Shown here one piece after another: positions 1 to 10,665 of a stretch of 64,000 nt of DNA. The stretch is from Oreocharis arfaki. Taxonomy: Eukaryota > Chordata > Aves > Passeriformes > Paramythiidae. The position numbers and the translations under genes are program-made. The notes beneath the pieces were generated by a model. It searched no databases and was not told where the DNA came from. It saw only the letters and a program-made list of their open reading frames with translations. The stretch lies in contig VZRR01010248.1 of NCBI GenBank assembly GCA_013398015.1, forward strand, positions 328,694 through 392,693, given 5' to 3'. Positions within the stretch are counted from its first letter, which is position 1; each line of letters starts with the position of its first letter.

Positions 1-2005
1 ACTTTAAATTTTGGGGGTTTTGTGTCTCCTTAAATGTTCTTCCTTAGTTTTCCTTTCACATGAAAATTGTTTTCTGTCTTGAAACAGAGAGGTTAGGAAT
101 GAGAGGTTCTGCTGTCTGTTATAGGAGCTGAAATTTGGAAGTTTTGAGTATCTGAACACCTTAAATCTTGTTTTTCTGATCCAGATGTTATAAACAAAAA
201 CTGAAAAATCTCAAAGCATCCTATTCTCGTCTCATGTGTGTCGCAGACCTTGCCCTTCTTGCCTTGAAGTCCATGCAGCAGGTGCTTGCTGCTGACCTGA
301 ATGACCCAAGACTTTGGAATCCTCTTTCCACAAATAATACAAACTTATTATCTCTTCAGAGGCTTTATTGATCTTGATGGACATGATATCACAGAATTAT
401 TCCCAAATATCTAACATATGTTCCCAGGCTGCCCTTGACCTCATGGAGCTATATCTGGCATGGTTTTGAGCCACATAATGTGTCCTTCTGGAGAGCGGTG
501 GATTCCTCCGTAGTGAATGTGAAGAAGGTCATGGACAAAATTTTATTTAAAAAATAATAGTAATAGTTAAAAAGCATTGCTGATAAAAACTGGGCAAGAA
601 TTGTTGCCCCATTGCTGCTTCCTAGAGTGTCCCTACACTGCCATCCTCCAAGGTATGAAGGGAAAAGAGCTAAAACAGTGAAACATGAGCAATGGGTTTA
701 AGGAGAGCATCCTCTATTTTAAAAGGCTAAAAAAGCTCCTCATTGACTTTTCAAACTAATTTGCAGACATCAGGAAGCACAAGGACTCAAAACTCACTTT
801 TGTACCTTCTTGACCTCTGAATAACCCATACAGTAGCATTTCTGATGATTCAGTATTCCCCTGTTTATTATTTTTGATCTGACCAAGTAGAGCACAAAAA
901 AAATAACCAAGAGGGGCTGCTTCCACCTTCAGCCTTTACTAAACCAAATACTTTCCCCGTTCCCGTACAAGCTGGCAAAGGCTACTTTGGAAAAGTTCTT
1001 AATTTTTGTTAAAATCTATTTTAGTTACAAGTTCAAGAGGTTTCCCTTCTGTGCTATGAAAAAGAAAATAGATTTTATAGGAATAAATCTTTGTTGAAAG
1101 CATTAATCTGTGGAACCATAATGGTTGAAATCCTCCGCAAATTAAATCCAGAGGAAACCTTTATGTAGAAAATCTCTGGTAAAATGAATTTTTACCTCAT
1201 GATTCTAATTAGGATGAATCTGGAAGCTGATCAAGTTCTCATTTAAAAACAGCAGAACTTATTTTTTCTTCATATTTCTTCATTCTGTGCTATTGATCGA
1301 ACTTGCCCTTTTCACATTGCTACTTTCCCCTTAATACTTTCCACTTTATGACAAACTAGGTATTCCACATTAGAGCTTTCCGTAGCTAGAGTCAAGGTTT
1401 CAGAGAATCCTAATGGGCACAAGGAGAAGTCTGAAAAGTCTGAAAGAAAAAACGAACTTATTCTGACAGTATGTCAAAATAACCCTTTGCAGTTTAGTGT
1501 ACGTTCTTCAAGTGATTGACTTCTCACTCCTTTATGAGATCATCACACGTGGTCCATATTCCATAATTTATATTTCATCAAGTTTTCAGATTTCAGATCT
1601 ACTTGCTCATCCATGAAAATCAATATAACTTCTGTATCCATTTATTAAGCTGTGGTGGAAAGGACATGAATCATCAGTGGCTAGCTTTACTTTGTTCGAT
1701 ATGATACAGCATTAAGTTAATAGCCTCTGAAGATCTCATTTAGCTCTATCCCAGTGCTGTGGCAACCACTTTTCCTTTAACAATGATTTGTATGCCCTAG
1801 CCCCTTTAATGCTGTTAATGTGTTTCAGTCATTCAGAGCTATAGAGCTCTTCAGGTGTGCAGTATTCATGTGTATCACCGCAGATGCAAGGTGCAAAACA
1901 AAAGTGGCAAAGGAATATAAATGTTGGTTTACTTCAAGACTTTGTATTTTGACAAAGAAGAATATCCTTCTCTAAATGTCACCTTGATGCCATAGAATCC
2001 CCATT
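1..2005. other. AT-rich stretch, no gene or repeat recognised
   Basis: No open frame of note, no splice-site-bounded coding block and no transposon that I recognise. The only structure seen is a short block near 1650-1692 that resembles one at 2526-2570, on the other side of the adjacent CR1 copy. The sequence is consistent with neutral intergenic or intronic DNA. Confidence 0.6.
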
Positions 2006-2372
2006 GAATCATGGAATGGTCGGAAGGGACCTTAAATAACACCTTGTTCCAACTCTCTGCCATGGGCAGGGACACTTTCCACTAGACCAGGTTGCTCAGA
2101 GCTCCATCCAGCCTGGCCTTGAACACTTCCAGGGATAGGGCAGCCACAGCTTCTCTGGCAAACCTGTGCCAGGGCCTCACCACCCTCAGTGTAAAGAATT
2201 TCTTCCCAATATCTAATCTAAACCTACTCTTCGTCAGTGTGAAGCCATTCCCCCTTATCCCATCCCTCAGGCCCCTGTAAATAGTCTCTCTCCATCTTTC
2301 TTGTAGGCTCCCTTCAGGTACTGGAAGGCTGCAATGAGGTCACCCCAAAGCCTTCTCTTTTCCACTCGGCTC
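2006..2372 (-). mobile_element. CR1 LINE 3' end, 5'-truncated
   Basis: On the plus strand it runs from a GAATCATGGAATGG-type start through the conserved blocks CCATGGGCAGGGACA, CTAGACCAGGTTGCTCAGAG and TGTGCCAGGGCCTCACCACCC, the reverse complement of the CR1 3' end. CR1 moves by target-primed reverse transcription and usually leaves 5'-truncated copies ending in a short ATTCTATG-like tail; that tail is the low-coordinate edge here. No reverse-transcriptase coding part is present. The 62-codon open frame at 2092-2280 is antisense CR1 sequence and is not a gene. The high-coordinate edge is approximate. Confidence 0.9.
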
Positions 2373-4503
2373 TGCCCACATAGCACTAAGCTCTGCCCAA
2401 TCTCTGCAGCCAGGACAGTAATGAATCCTCCAAGGGAATGCCATGGATGCCATGTTCAGAATTTTGTAGCGTTCAAGTACCTCAGATGACCCTTTGATTC
2501 ACTGATAAACTTGAGAAGCTCAGTGAGGCTGTCGTAGTAGAAAGGACTTGAGTCATCACTGGCTGACTTTTAGGGCTTAGACAGATCAGAGTGAAAGAAA
2601 ACCCTTCACCCCTGGCCTCGGCAATAAATTTAACCTTCCTAAAGAAGTTTTGGGTGTGCTAGTAAGTTCTTGATGAAAGGTGCTTGTGCACTAACAAAAC
2701 CTGAGGTTTTCCTCTTCTTTTGTGGAGGGACAGATCAGATAAAAGTGCAGTATCAAAAATAAGCTGGACAAGATGGACATAAAGCCCAGTTTTGCCGGCT
2801 GTAAGTGCAACTATCAAATTATGTTCTGTGGTGGATGCTGAGAAATGTTTATCATACAGCAAACAAGCTGCTAAAGTGATCTCTAGACAGATACACTTTC
2901 ACATGCCTCTTTAATTAACTTCGGATTATTGGATCAAAACTGCCTCAGGCCTTTTGCAAAGGACTGTGCTGAAGACCAGACTGTGCTAGGACTGGGCACT
3001 GAGCACACCTGACACACGGTGTCATGAAGCCACTTAATGCTGTTACCCATTTCACTGGACCCAGACCCTTTCTGTAGCAGTTTAACACTGACATAACACT
3101 TATATTTGCAGCCAGTGCGGGTGAAATTGGATCTGATGAGGGAGAAGAACCTCACACAGGACCACACATTGCACAAAGTGGCACTTCTGGACATCTCACC
3201 TGCAAGCTGTGCTGCCCGTTTGGAATATGCAAGTATCCATGCCCATAATTGCCGGCAATTATACCATGTGGATTGCATCCTTGAAAATTATATCATAATG
3301 AGTACTCTGCTTTTTAAAACATACTTCCTGAATAGTATTATGTGAACAGTAATTAATTCTGGTAGGCTCAGAACAGGATTATGAAACTACTGGCTAGTCT
3401 ATCTAATCAATTTATTGCATCAAAACACCAAATAAAGAAACAGAAATACAGAAAAAATATTCTGGCCACAGACTAGGTTTTTTTGTGCTGTGAATAAAAA
3501 TATCAATTCCCTAAGGAGGAAGAGAATTATGCTGTAAGTCTGCTGTAGCATTCATGGTACCAGAGCTAATATAATAATCATTACTCACGTCATCTTTGTG
3601 AAATAGAGGAAGAGAACAAAGGTGAACTAAATAGTCATAAAAAGTACTGGAGTTAGAGAAGGTGCTTTTCTGGAACACAGACTTCTCTGCATGCTGTGGA
3701 TTTAATTTTGACAATTTAAAGACTTGATCAGAAAGCAGAATTTCACTCTGGAGCAATAGTCTAATTTTTCAACCTGCAAGTCCTAAAATGAAATGTAAAT
3801 GAAAAGACTCAAGACCAATAATTACAGTAAGAGCATTGCAGATGTAAAAATACAGAGGTTTGTTTTCATTTCAGATCTGATCAGTAATGCCTTACTTCTA
3901 GTTCACAATGAAAGCAAAGTATTTAACCTGAAACCGAATGCTGCAGTGGAGTCACCTACTCAGAAAATCAAAACAAGTGAAATTTTTCCCTCCAGAATGA
4001 CGATTTCTGAGCCCCTACTCTTGCCAGTGGCCACCTTCAGGTGACAACAGTATGACAGAAACTAAACACAAAGCCAGCTACAGGAAGGCGGGAAGGACAA
4101 ATCCTGTATGAAACTAAAATTACACTGAGATTGATAAGTAGTGTATGTAGCCCTTTTCTGGAAGACTTTTAGCCTTAGGTTTTTTTCTGCGGGAACACAG
4201 CCAGAAACACAGGGGTTGAAATGAGGAGTAGGAATGTGTCTCTCTGCCTCTCAGAGATCTGTGCTGCAGCTCTTCAGAAGCTTCCCAGGCACAGGGCAGA
4301 ATGGCCCATTGCTGGTGCTGGGTCAGACTGTACTTCACGTACAGTGAAGTGTGCCCTGGAAGTGCAGCACACGCTGAGGTCCTGAGGGTCTGTTGTGCAT
4401 CTTTGTTGTGCTCAGCAGAGAGATTTTGACCTTCTCTTCTCCTTATTGTTTTAAATCTGCTCAGAGATACTGCCCAAAGCTCCTATTTAATTTCAACCCA
4501 CCA
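2373..4503. other. Intergenic stretch, no gene recognised
   Basis: Short open frames on both strands (for example 114 codons on the minus strand at 2934-3278) show no recognisable domain and overlap each other on opposite strands, as chance frames do. Base composition is ordinary AT-rich. I see no transposon or structured RNA. Confidence 0.55.
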
Positions 4504-4676
4504 TAATTATTGATAATGGCCTGAGTTGGAAGGGACTTTAAAGATCATGTAGTTCCAACCCCCCTGCTGTGGATAGAGACAGCTTTCACCAGACCAGGTT
4601 GCTCAGCGCCCCATCCAGCCTGGCCTTGAACTCTTCCAGGGATGGGGCAGCCACATCTTTGGGCAACCTGTGCCAG
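4504..4676 (-). mobile_element. CR1 LINE, first half, split by LTR A
   Basis: The segment begins with a degraded CR1 3' tail (ATAATTATTGATAATGGCC) and carries the CR1 blocks GTTGCTCAGCGCCCC and GGATGGGGCAGCCACA. It stops inside the conserved phrase CTGTGCCAG. The expected continuation of CR1 resumes at 6237 with CACCTCACCATCCTCAC. The two halves are therefore one insertion that predates LTR A. This is the oldest layer of the nest. Confidence 0.85.
4673..4676 (+). repeat. 4-bp target site duplication CCAG, left copy
   Basis: CCAG directly precedes the TGATGCCTT terminus of LTR A and is repeated directly after its AAGGCATCA terminus at 6233-6236. A 4-bp duplication is usual for gammaretrovirus-like (ERV1) integrations. 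Four bases alone would be weak evidence; the perfect inverted termini and the interrupted CR1 reading make it convincing. Confidence 0.75.
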
Positions 4677-4835
4677 TGATGCCTTGAGAGGCTACCTAGA
4701 AACAGACTAGACAGGAGTAAGGGAATAATGGTGGATAGTTATTTGAAAAGCCTTCAAAGCTTTTCACCCTGAGGAGCCAAAGGCTATTGACAAAATGGAC
4801 CTCAAGATGGATGACAAGTCACGAGTTTTTTACAC

Positions 4836-4842
4836 TTTTATA
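4836..4842 (-). promoter_or_regulatory. Candidate TATA box of LTR A
   Basis: TTTTATA on the plus strand reads TATAAAA on the minus strand, near the middle of the reconstructed 436-bp LTR, where U3/R promoters lie. Whether it is active is unknown. Confidence 0.4.
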
Positions 4843-4996
4843 GGTTTGGTCCATCTGCATATCAGCAAAAATTCGCCATTTAAAACTTCAGCTAATGATG
4901 TCATTTCCCCAAGCTCACCCCCCTTCTCAAGATGTTGGTTTACACATTTCGGGCGTAGGACAGTCTGGGTGTCCTTGGAGAGCAAACTTAGAGAGG

Positions 4997-5001
4997 CTTT
5001 G
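4997..5001 (+). repeat. 5-bp target site duplication CTTTG, left copy
   Basis: CTTTG immediately precedes the TGTCGTGG terminus of LTR B; an identical CTTTG follows the ACCACGACA terminus at 6117-6121. Five-base duplications are typical of ERVL-type (class III) and some other avian ERV integrations. Confidence 0.85.
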
Positions 5002-5094
5002 TGTCGTGGGTTGGAACTGAGTTGATTGACGTGAGTTTTAGCCAATTGCGCTTTTCCGAATTTGCATGTTCAAGCCTTGTGGAAGTGAGAGAAG

Positions 5095-5665
5095 NNNNNN
5101 NNNNNNNNNNNNNNNNNNNNNNNNNNNNNNNNNNNNNNNNNNNNNNNNNNNNNNNNNNNNNNNNNNNNNNNNNNNNNNNNNNNNNNNNNNNNNNNNNNNN
5201 NNNNNNNNNNNNNNNNNNNNNNNNNNNNNNNNNNNNNNNNNNNNNNNNNNNNNNNNNNNNNNNNNNNNNNNNNNNNNNNNNNNNNNNNNNNNNNNNNNNN
5301 NNNNNNNNNNNNNNNNNNNNNNNNNNNNNNNNNNNNNNNNNNNNNNNNNNNNNNNNNNNNNNNNNNNNNNNNNNNNNNNNNNNNNNNNNNNNNNNNNNNN
5401 NNNNNNNNNNNNNNNNNNNNNNNNNNNNNNNNNNNNNNNNNNNNNNNNNNNNNNNNNNNNNNNNNNNNNNNNNNNNNNNNNNNNNNNNNNNNNNNNNNNN
5501 NNNNNNNNNNNNNNNNNNNNNNNNNNNNNNNNNNNNNNNNNNNNNNNNNNNNNNNNNNNNNNNNNNNNNNNNNNNNNNNNNNNNNNNNNNNNNNNNNNNN
5601 NNNNNNNNNNNNNNNNNNNNNNNNNNNNNNNNNNNNNNNNNNNNNNNNNNNNNNNNNNNNNNNNN
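5095..5665. other. Assembly gap (571 unknown bases)
   Basis: A run of N inside LTR B. The non-round length suggests a size estimated from read pairs. Gaps in bird assemblies often fall in GC-rich or repeated retroviral sequence, which fits its position. Confidence 0.99.
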
Positions 5666-5967
5666 GGCCCATGAATGTTGTGTGAAAGAGATTTCAAAAT
5701 TTTTATGGGAGAGGTGTTTTGCACGGCAGCGGATTTCCGGGCGGGTCTGTCTGCTAGTGCCAGTTTGGAAACCACGTTTAAGCAGAAGAAAAAAACCTCC
5801 TTTTTCCTCAAAATGTTAGCGAGACTTTTAAAACCTACATTGCTAGCCAAAATCTCATGTTGTGCCATCCTTTGTGCAAGTTTGGTAAATGGAGGGGGGA
5901 TGGAAGAGAGGAGAGTGTTATTATTGCCTTAATTTCTATAATTTCTTTTAGCTCTAGTTCTGTTAGT

Positions 5968-5973
5968 AATAAA
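5968..5973 (+). promoter_or_regulatory. Polyadenylation signal in LTR B
   Basis: AATAAA about 140 bp before the right terminus of LTR B, a usual place for the R-region polyadenylation signal of a plus-oriented LTR. Confidence 0.45.
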
Positions 5974-6116
5974 ACTTTCTTTACACTGTATGTACCCAAG
6001 TGCGTGCCTGTTTTGCCTCGCAGATTACTTTTGTTTCCCTCAATATCATTGATGCCCCTTATGCAAAATAACAGATTTCGTGAGAGCTTGGCACGTAGCC
6101 AGCTCAAACCACGACA

Positions 6117-6121
6117 CTTTG
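6117..6121 (+). repeat. 5-bp target site duplication CTTTG, right copy
   Basis: Exact match to 4997-5001. The sequence after it (TTATCACTGCC) is the resumed LTR A. Confidence 0.85.
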
Positions 6122-6232
6122 TTATCACTGCCTGTCCTGAGAGAACAGCAGCGAGCAGCTGCAAGGAACTTCGGAGTTACACACGAGGCAGTACAGGATT
6201 TGAACTGTATAAAAGTGAAACCTAAGGCATCA

Positions 6233-6236
6233 CCAG
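6233..6236 (+). repeat. 4-bp target site duplication CCAG, right copy
   Basis: Matches 4673-4676 and joins LTR A back to the interrupted CR1. Confidence 0.75.
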
Positions 6237-6330
6237 CACCTCACCATCCTCACATTAAAGAACTTTTTCCTGATACTCAATCTAAACCTAATCTCTTTAA
6301 GTTTGGAAACATTGCCCCTTGTCCTGTCCA
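6237..6330 (-). mobile_element. CR1 LINE, second half, split by LTR A
   Basis: CACCTCACCATCCTCACATT, then TAAAGAACTTTTTCCTGATA, then a diverged match to the CR1 block ending CCCCTTGTCCTGTCC. It continues the phrase broken at 4676, in the same orientation and without loss of CR1 sequence. The right edge is where similarity fades. Confidence 0.85.
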
Positions 6331-7877
6331 ATGATAAGAAAGGATAGTTTCATCTCTGTGGCCAAGCTTTGAGATGGGCTTCATTTCTAGTTTTTCCAGC
6401 ATCCTGGAATGTATCTAGCAGTACTTCAGATCCCACTCAGCAAAGTAAAGTGGACAGTACTGCTCTTATATCAGTTATCAGTGTTTTCTTTTAAAAGAAG
6501 CATCTGATTTGAGGCAGGCAGGATTTCCTTCTGGATCATCCTAGCAAAGGTGGTAACAATAATGATCAGAGTTTCTGGGCAGCTGAGCAGCACAAATAAT
6601 AATGAGCACAAATCATTCCAGCAAAGAGCTGATGAGTATCTGCTTGCATAGAGGATCTTTTTGCTTCTATTTTATCAGTTGTGGTTTATCTGTATTGTCT
6701 TTGCTAGAGCATTGTGCTTCACTGCCATAGTCAAAGCAGAACATCAGAGCAGAATATTCTCTGATGATAAATTTCTTCTGCCAATTAGTCAGCCTCATTT
6801 CTCCTCAAAAAGAAAAACATCTTTCTTCTGCCTTTTGGGCTTGCTGGTAATTAGTCTTCTGAACTGTGTCACTGGACATCATCAGGCACTTGGAAGTCTT
6901 GACAACCTCTTCAGCTGGTAGATAAGGTAGTAAAAACAGTTTCTGTTTTTTCTATTGTCTTCAATGTTACAAAATATCAATATTTAAAATTCATAAGTTA
7001 GCTGCTAAATATTTTCACGTGTAGTCACTGCAGTAGCTCAACTCTTACCATAATGCTAACCAGTGAAAAGAATTTTGTTTTTTTAAAGAATTATATAGTG
7101 TACTTACAGACAGTGTGCAGCATACCACTTACACAAATAATCTGAAAAAAATGGAGGGTTCAGAAGAACTAGAAATGGTAACAGCAGAAAAATACATTCA
7201 GTACTAAAAAAGGTGCATCATTAAGCCCTCTAGAAAAAAACCTGATGAATGTGCACAGATCACAGTCAAACTACACAAAATTGGTGTAATTCTGAAATTG
7301 TCAGAAAAGTCATTGGGGAAAAAGACTTCCGATTTTGCTTTATCTGAGTGTTCCTGTTGCACATCTACAGGGAGCAAGTGTTGCCAGGTATGTGGTTTCT
7401 TCTTTCTTTCATGCTGTTGTGCCAATCCGAAAAGAGAATGGTTTACATCTGGTTGTCAGTTCTTTTGCCATAGCATATTTGCCTTTACATGTGTAATCTC
7501 TTCATCTCTTACATCTTCTGTAAAATTGCACAGATTGAAGCCCTTATTAAGGACAGCACTAGTACCAGTTTGAGCTGGGGTGAAATTAGGCCACCAGAGA
7601 CCTCATTTCTACTGGAAAATGCATGAGCTGGGAAGAAAAAGTAGCTTGGCTTTCAGATTTAAGCATGCTCTGACAGAACTGCTAGTAATAAAATCCAAAC
7701 GAAACACTGTTTTGCATGTGAACTGAGCAAATGTAATCCAAAAGTTACCGATTCACAGCGTACCCACAATCCTGAAATCAGTGTGGTGTGGCAGGGCCAT
7801 ATGGCCTGTCTGAGAGAAGCTATTTGCAATACCCAAGTCTTGCATACCGTTCCTTATCTTAAAGAGAACTCTAAGAG
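6331..7877. other. Intergenic stretch, no gene recognised
   Basis: AT-rich, with short overlapping open frames of up to 91 codons (7298-7573) that resemble no family. I see no transposon between the CR1 edge and the LTR C 5' fragment. Confidence 0.5.
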
Positions 7878-8046
7878 TTTGCACTGGTTTTGGCTAGGGT
7901 AGAGTTAATTTTCTCCACAGAGGCTGGTGTGGGGCTGTGTTTTGGGTTTGTGCTGGACACAGAGTGGCTAATATAGAGATGTTTTTGTTATTGCTGAGCA
8001 GGGCTTGCACAGAGCCAAGGCCTTTTCTGCTTTTCATACTGCCATG
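7878..8046 (+). mobile_element. LTR C, 5' part of an avian ERV LTR
   Basis: The sequence GCACTGGTTTTGGCTAGGG, then TAGAGTTAATTTTCTCC, GGGCTGTGTTTTGGGTTTG and CAAGGCCTTTTCTGCTTTTC, follows the 5' end of a very common avian ERV LTR family that I recognise by its opening phrase. It stops near 8046 after CTGCC. The 3' portion of the same family, in the same orientation, appears at about 10350-11063. I cannot give the Repbase name and see no target duplication. Confidence 0.75.
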
Positions 8047-10349
8047 CAGTTTACTTCACAAATATACATGTATGCCTGTTCATCTGCCTATTTTTTAGTG
8101 CACTCGTAATGCCCACTACAGATGGTATTTTGTTCCCATGGACAGCTTGATGGTTCCGTCAAAATTTTTGACAGAAGCCAGCCTGAAGGTTGTCTAGCCA
8201 AACACTCAGCCCACGCACTGAGAGATAAGTCCACCAAATGTATCCCTTTACTGTCTGGGTTTTTCAAATTCCCAGCAAAACATTAGGAAAAAAAAAAAAG
8301 TGAAACCTTCCAGCCAATTGCATTAGGTGAGCAAAGGATCGCTCCATTAAGGTAAGGTTCTGGCCTGAGCACGGATCATTCTGGCTTCTGCTGAGCCATC
8401 CAGAAGAACAGGAGAAGACACACAGCTTAAGTGGCTGTGGAGATCTGTTTTACTTCTATAGCTCCCCTCCAGGTCATTATTTTATGTAATCATATAGTTT
8501 TAGTGAGTCTGGAGCTATTAGGATATAGAGGTCATCGTTACAGATTTTCTGTGGAAGCACTACTAACAATACAGATTTTTTAAAAATTTATTTTTGAAGG
8601 AAAACTTGATAAAGTGTATTTTCCATTTAATTCAAAGGAACGATCCCATAGGAAAGAGGTTAAAACAGGCTAAGGCATCCTAAAATATTTAAACCTGACA
8701 TTTATTAGAGCATAAAAGCACACTTTTATTGGTTCACTGCAGAATTTACAGCTACAGTTAAGAATATTACCTTACAGTATATCTCAAAGAATTCTATTTT
8801 CTGTAACAGACTAGTTACCTTAGCTGGTATAAAGTTTTTCTGGTACATGTACATTACTTTATTGACTTGCACTTTGCTCCATGATAGATTTATCCCTTTA
8901 AGTGACACCGAAAGTAATAAATATAAGACTTCAGATGAAAAACACTTTTATTGGCACACTGGAGAGAGAAAGTAAAAGCAGTGTATAAAAGCTTGGCACA
9001 AGCAATCTGCATTTGTGAAATGAGGCCAAATTAATGAGGAAAACCAGTTAAAATGGAGCTTCAGCATGCTGTTCATTTTCCAATAGTTAAAAAAAAAAAA
9101 AAAAAGAAGGACTGAAGGCCTGGTTGTGAATGTTTCACTGAAGTGCAAGCAGCAGTATATTTTATTGCCCTACGGAAAATGGAGGGGTTTTCCTGATTCC
9201 AAAAATATCCCACTGTGCTCCTTGCCACGGTTTCTTATTACTGTGGGTGCTGCTCAGAAGTGTGCTATGGAGACGCAGTTCACTGTCAGAGTCCATCATG
9301 CTGTGTAGGAGGGCTGGAAAAAAATGCAACACATTTCTGTTGCAGTTAGGTTACTTCAGGTTACTAGTACAGAGGCAGAGGTCTGGTCTTGTGTGCACAG
9401 CAAGAAGCTCAAGAGATGTTTTGCCCTGAGGAGGTGCCAGTTCTTTTCACATCCTGTAAGAAGTGCACTCACAATGCACATAACTATTCATTAGTAGCCC
9501 AAAAAAGGTGATAGCAGTTATAAAATCTTATTTCTGATGCTGGGAACCCCAAGGTGATGCTGTATGAGAGGGATCTATGGTCAGGGCACAGTTCATGGCA
9601 CGGAACCCAGCCACAGTGAGGTTCACCAGCTCAAAGATCCTGAGATTCTGACAAAGCCTTGGTCAAAATACGGATTTTTCAACCAGTGACAGCAGTCAGG
9701 ACTGGAATATGCACTTAGCTTTGAAGGGTCTCTTGGACATGCACTTTAATATTCTCGTTAATAAAGCTGCAGTTCCTGAACAGGTGCATACAATATTTCA
9801 GTGGAACAAGACAATATACTATACATAGACTCAAGATTGATGCACTTTGACTGCAGGTACATCTACAAACTATAACTGACTGTACAGTTATTGACTAAAT
9901 AGCAGTCACATGGCATCCATGATACAGAGGCATTCACCTAGATTAACCATCATGGGGATCACAGAGCCCTATGATATTCTTCCAGGCTAACCAGTGTAAG
10001 GGCAGTTTGAGGTTTCTTGCTGAGATCTGAAATAAAGGCAAGCTACTGTGCATAGACAAGAAGATTGGCAGGTTTGGGGAAAATTGAATTGCCAATTAAC
10101 ATAATATTAAAGTTAATATAATAATAATGCTACAGTTTTGAATTTCTAGCCATTAGTGATGTAGAATAATGAACCTCAAATTCCTTTTTATCTGGGAATA
10201 TCTATTCCAATGATAACTATATTATTCATCAAATCTATGACGTGTCTTGAATTTTCTGTTTTAAGCTTGATTGCTCTCTCCATACCTTACACACTGTGCT
10301 TATTTAACTCCTGCCTTCCCTCGCTGTTTAAGAAGTCTACTGTGAAACC
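8047..10349. other. Sequence between the two LTR C parts, unassigned
   Basis: About 2.3 kb with no recognisable gag, pol or env coding and no CR1. It contains A-runs at 8288-8300 and near 9088-9105. It could be a later insertion into one LTR, the decayed interior of a provirus, or unrelated DNA between two separate LTR fragments. Confidence 0.4.
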
Positions 10350-10394
10350 CCCCTGAAGTCAGTAGAGGAGGACCATGGTAGAGATCCATAGGCA

Positions 10395-10665
10395 GCCTGT
10401 GGAGGTCCATGACAGAGTAGAGATACACTTGCAGCCCATGAGGACCCCTCTCTAGGGCAGGTGGATTCACAAGAGGCTGTGACTCCATGGGAAGCCCACA
10501 CTGGAGCAGATTTGCTGGCAGGACTTGTGACCCCATGGAAGACCCACACCAGAGCACTTCATGAAATACTGGAGCCCATGGGAAGGACTTTAGTTGGAGA
10601 AGTTCATGGTGGACTGTCTCCCATGGGAGGGACTCGGCATTGGAGCAGGGAAGGACTGTGAGGAA
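10395..10665 (+). repeat. Tandem 41-49 bp units inside LTR C
   Basis: A core of the form (C)CATGGGAAG...CCCAC..TGGAGCAG recurs, with its CCATGG-like start at about 10395, 10436, 10485, 10533, 10576 and 10621, spacing 41, 49, 48, 43 and 45 bp. Units are diverged. Such iterations lie in the upstream half of the LTR, where retroviral enhancers usually sit; function here is inference. Confidence 0.7.

Larger units (their letters stand above)
5002..6116 (+). mobile_element. LTR B: ERV LTR nested in LTR A, contains assembly gap
   Basis: It begins TGTCGTGGGTTG and ends CAAACCACGACA; these are inverted repeats matching at 11 of 12 positions and carrying TG...CA ends. Perfect 5-bp direct repeats (CTTTG) flank it, and the sequence of LTR A is continuous once it is removed. 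A polyadenylation signal AATAAA lies at 5968-5973, which favours plus orientation. The right-hand end (GCTTGGCACGTAGCCAGCTCAAACCACGACA region) resembles the 3' ends of widespread avian ERV LTRs. Visible sequence is 93 bp left of the gap and 451 bp right of it, so the element could be a solo LTR of about 1.1 kb or a provirus whose interior is unassembled. Open frames spanning the gap are artefacts of unknown bases. Confidence 0.8.
4677..6232 (-). mobile_element. LTR A: solo ERV LTR, interrupted by LTR B
   Basis: The element starts TGATGCCTT and ends AAGGCATCA, a perfect 9-bp terminal inverted repeat with the TG...CA ends of retroviral LTRs. It is flanked by CCAG on both sides and sits inside a CR1 copy. 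Removing LTR B and one copy of its target duplication leaves 436 bp, a normal LTR length. There is no internal region, so it is probably a solo LTR left by LTR-LTR recombination. The minus orientation is inferred from a mid-element TATAAAA on the minus strand (plus coordinates 4836-4842) followed by a CCATTTTG-type R/U5 sequence. A plus-strand TATAAAA lies only about 20 bp from the right end, too late for an LTR promoter in that orientation. Class (ERV1-like) rests on the 4-bp duplication; I cannot name the family. Confidence 0.75.

Noticed and set aside
3106..3345. Plus frame starting MQPVRVKLDLMREKN as a possible exon
   Set aside because: A fully overlapping 114-codon minus frame exists. 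The segment after a possible acceptor (TATATTTGCAG) has no recognisable family or paired donor.
5001..5868. Frames of 200-276 codons across 5001-5868 on both strands
   Set aside because: They are open only because they cross 571 unknown bases; the known parts lie in LTR sequence.
8047..10349. Interior of an LTR C provirus
   Set aside because: No gag, pol or env similarity is visible in any frame. Kept as unassigned instead of retroviral interior.
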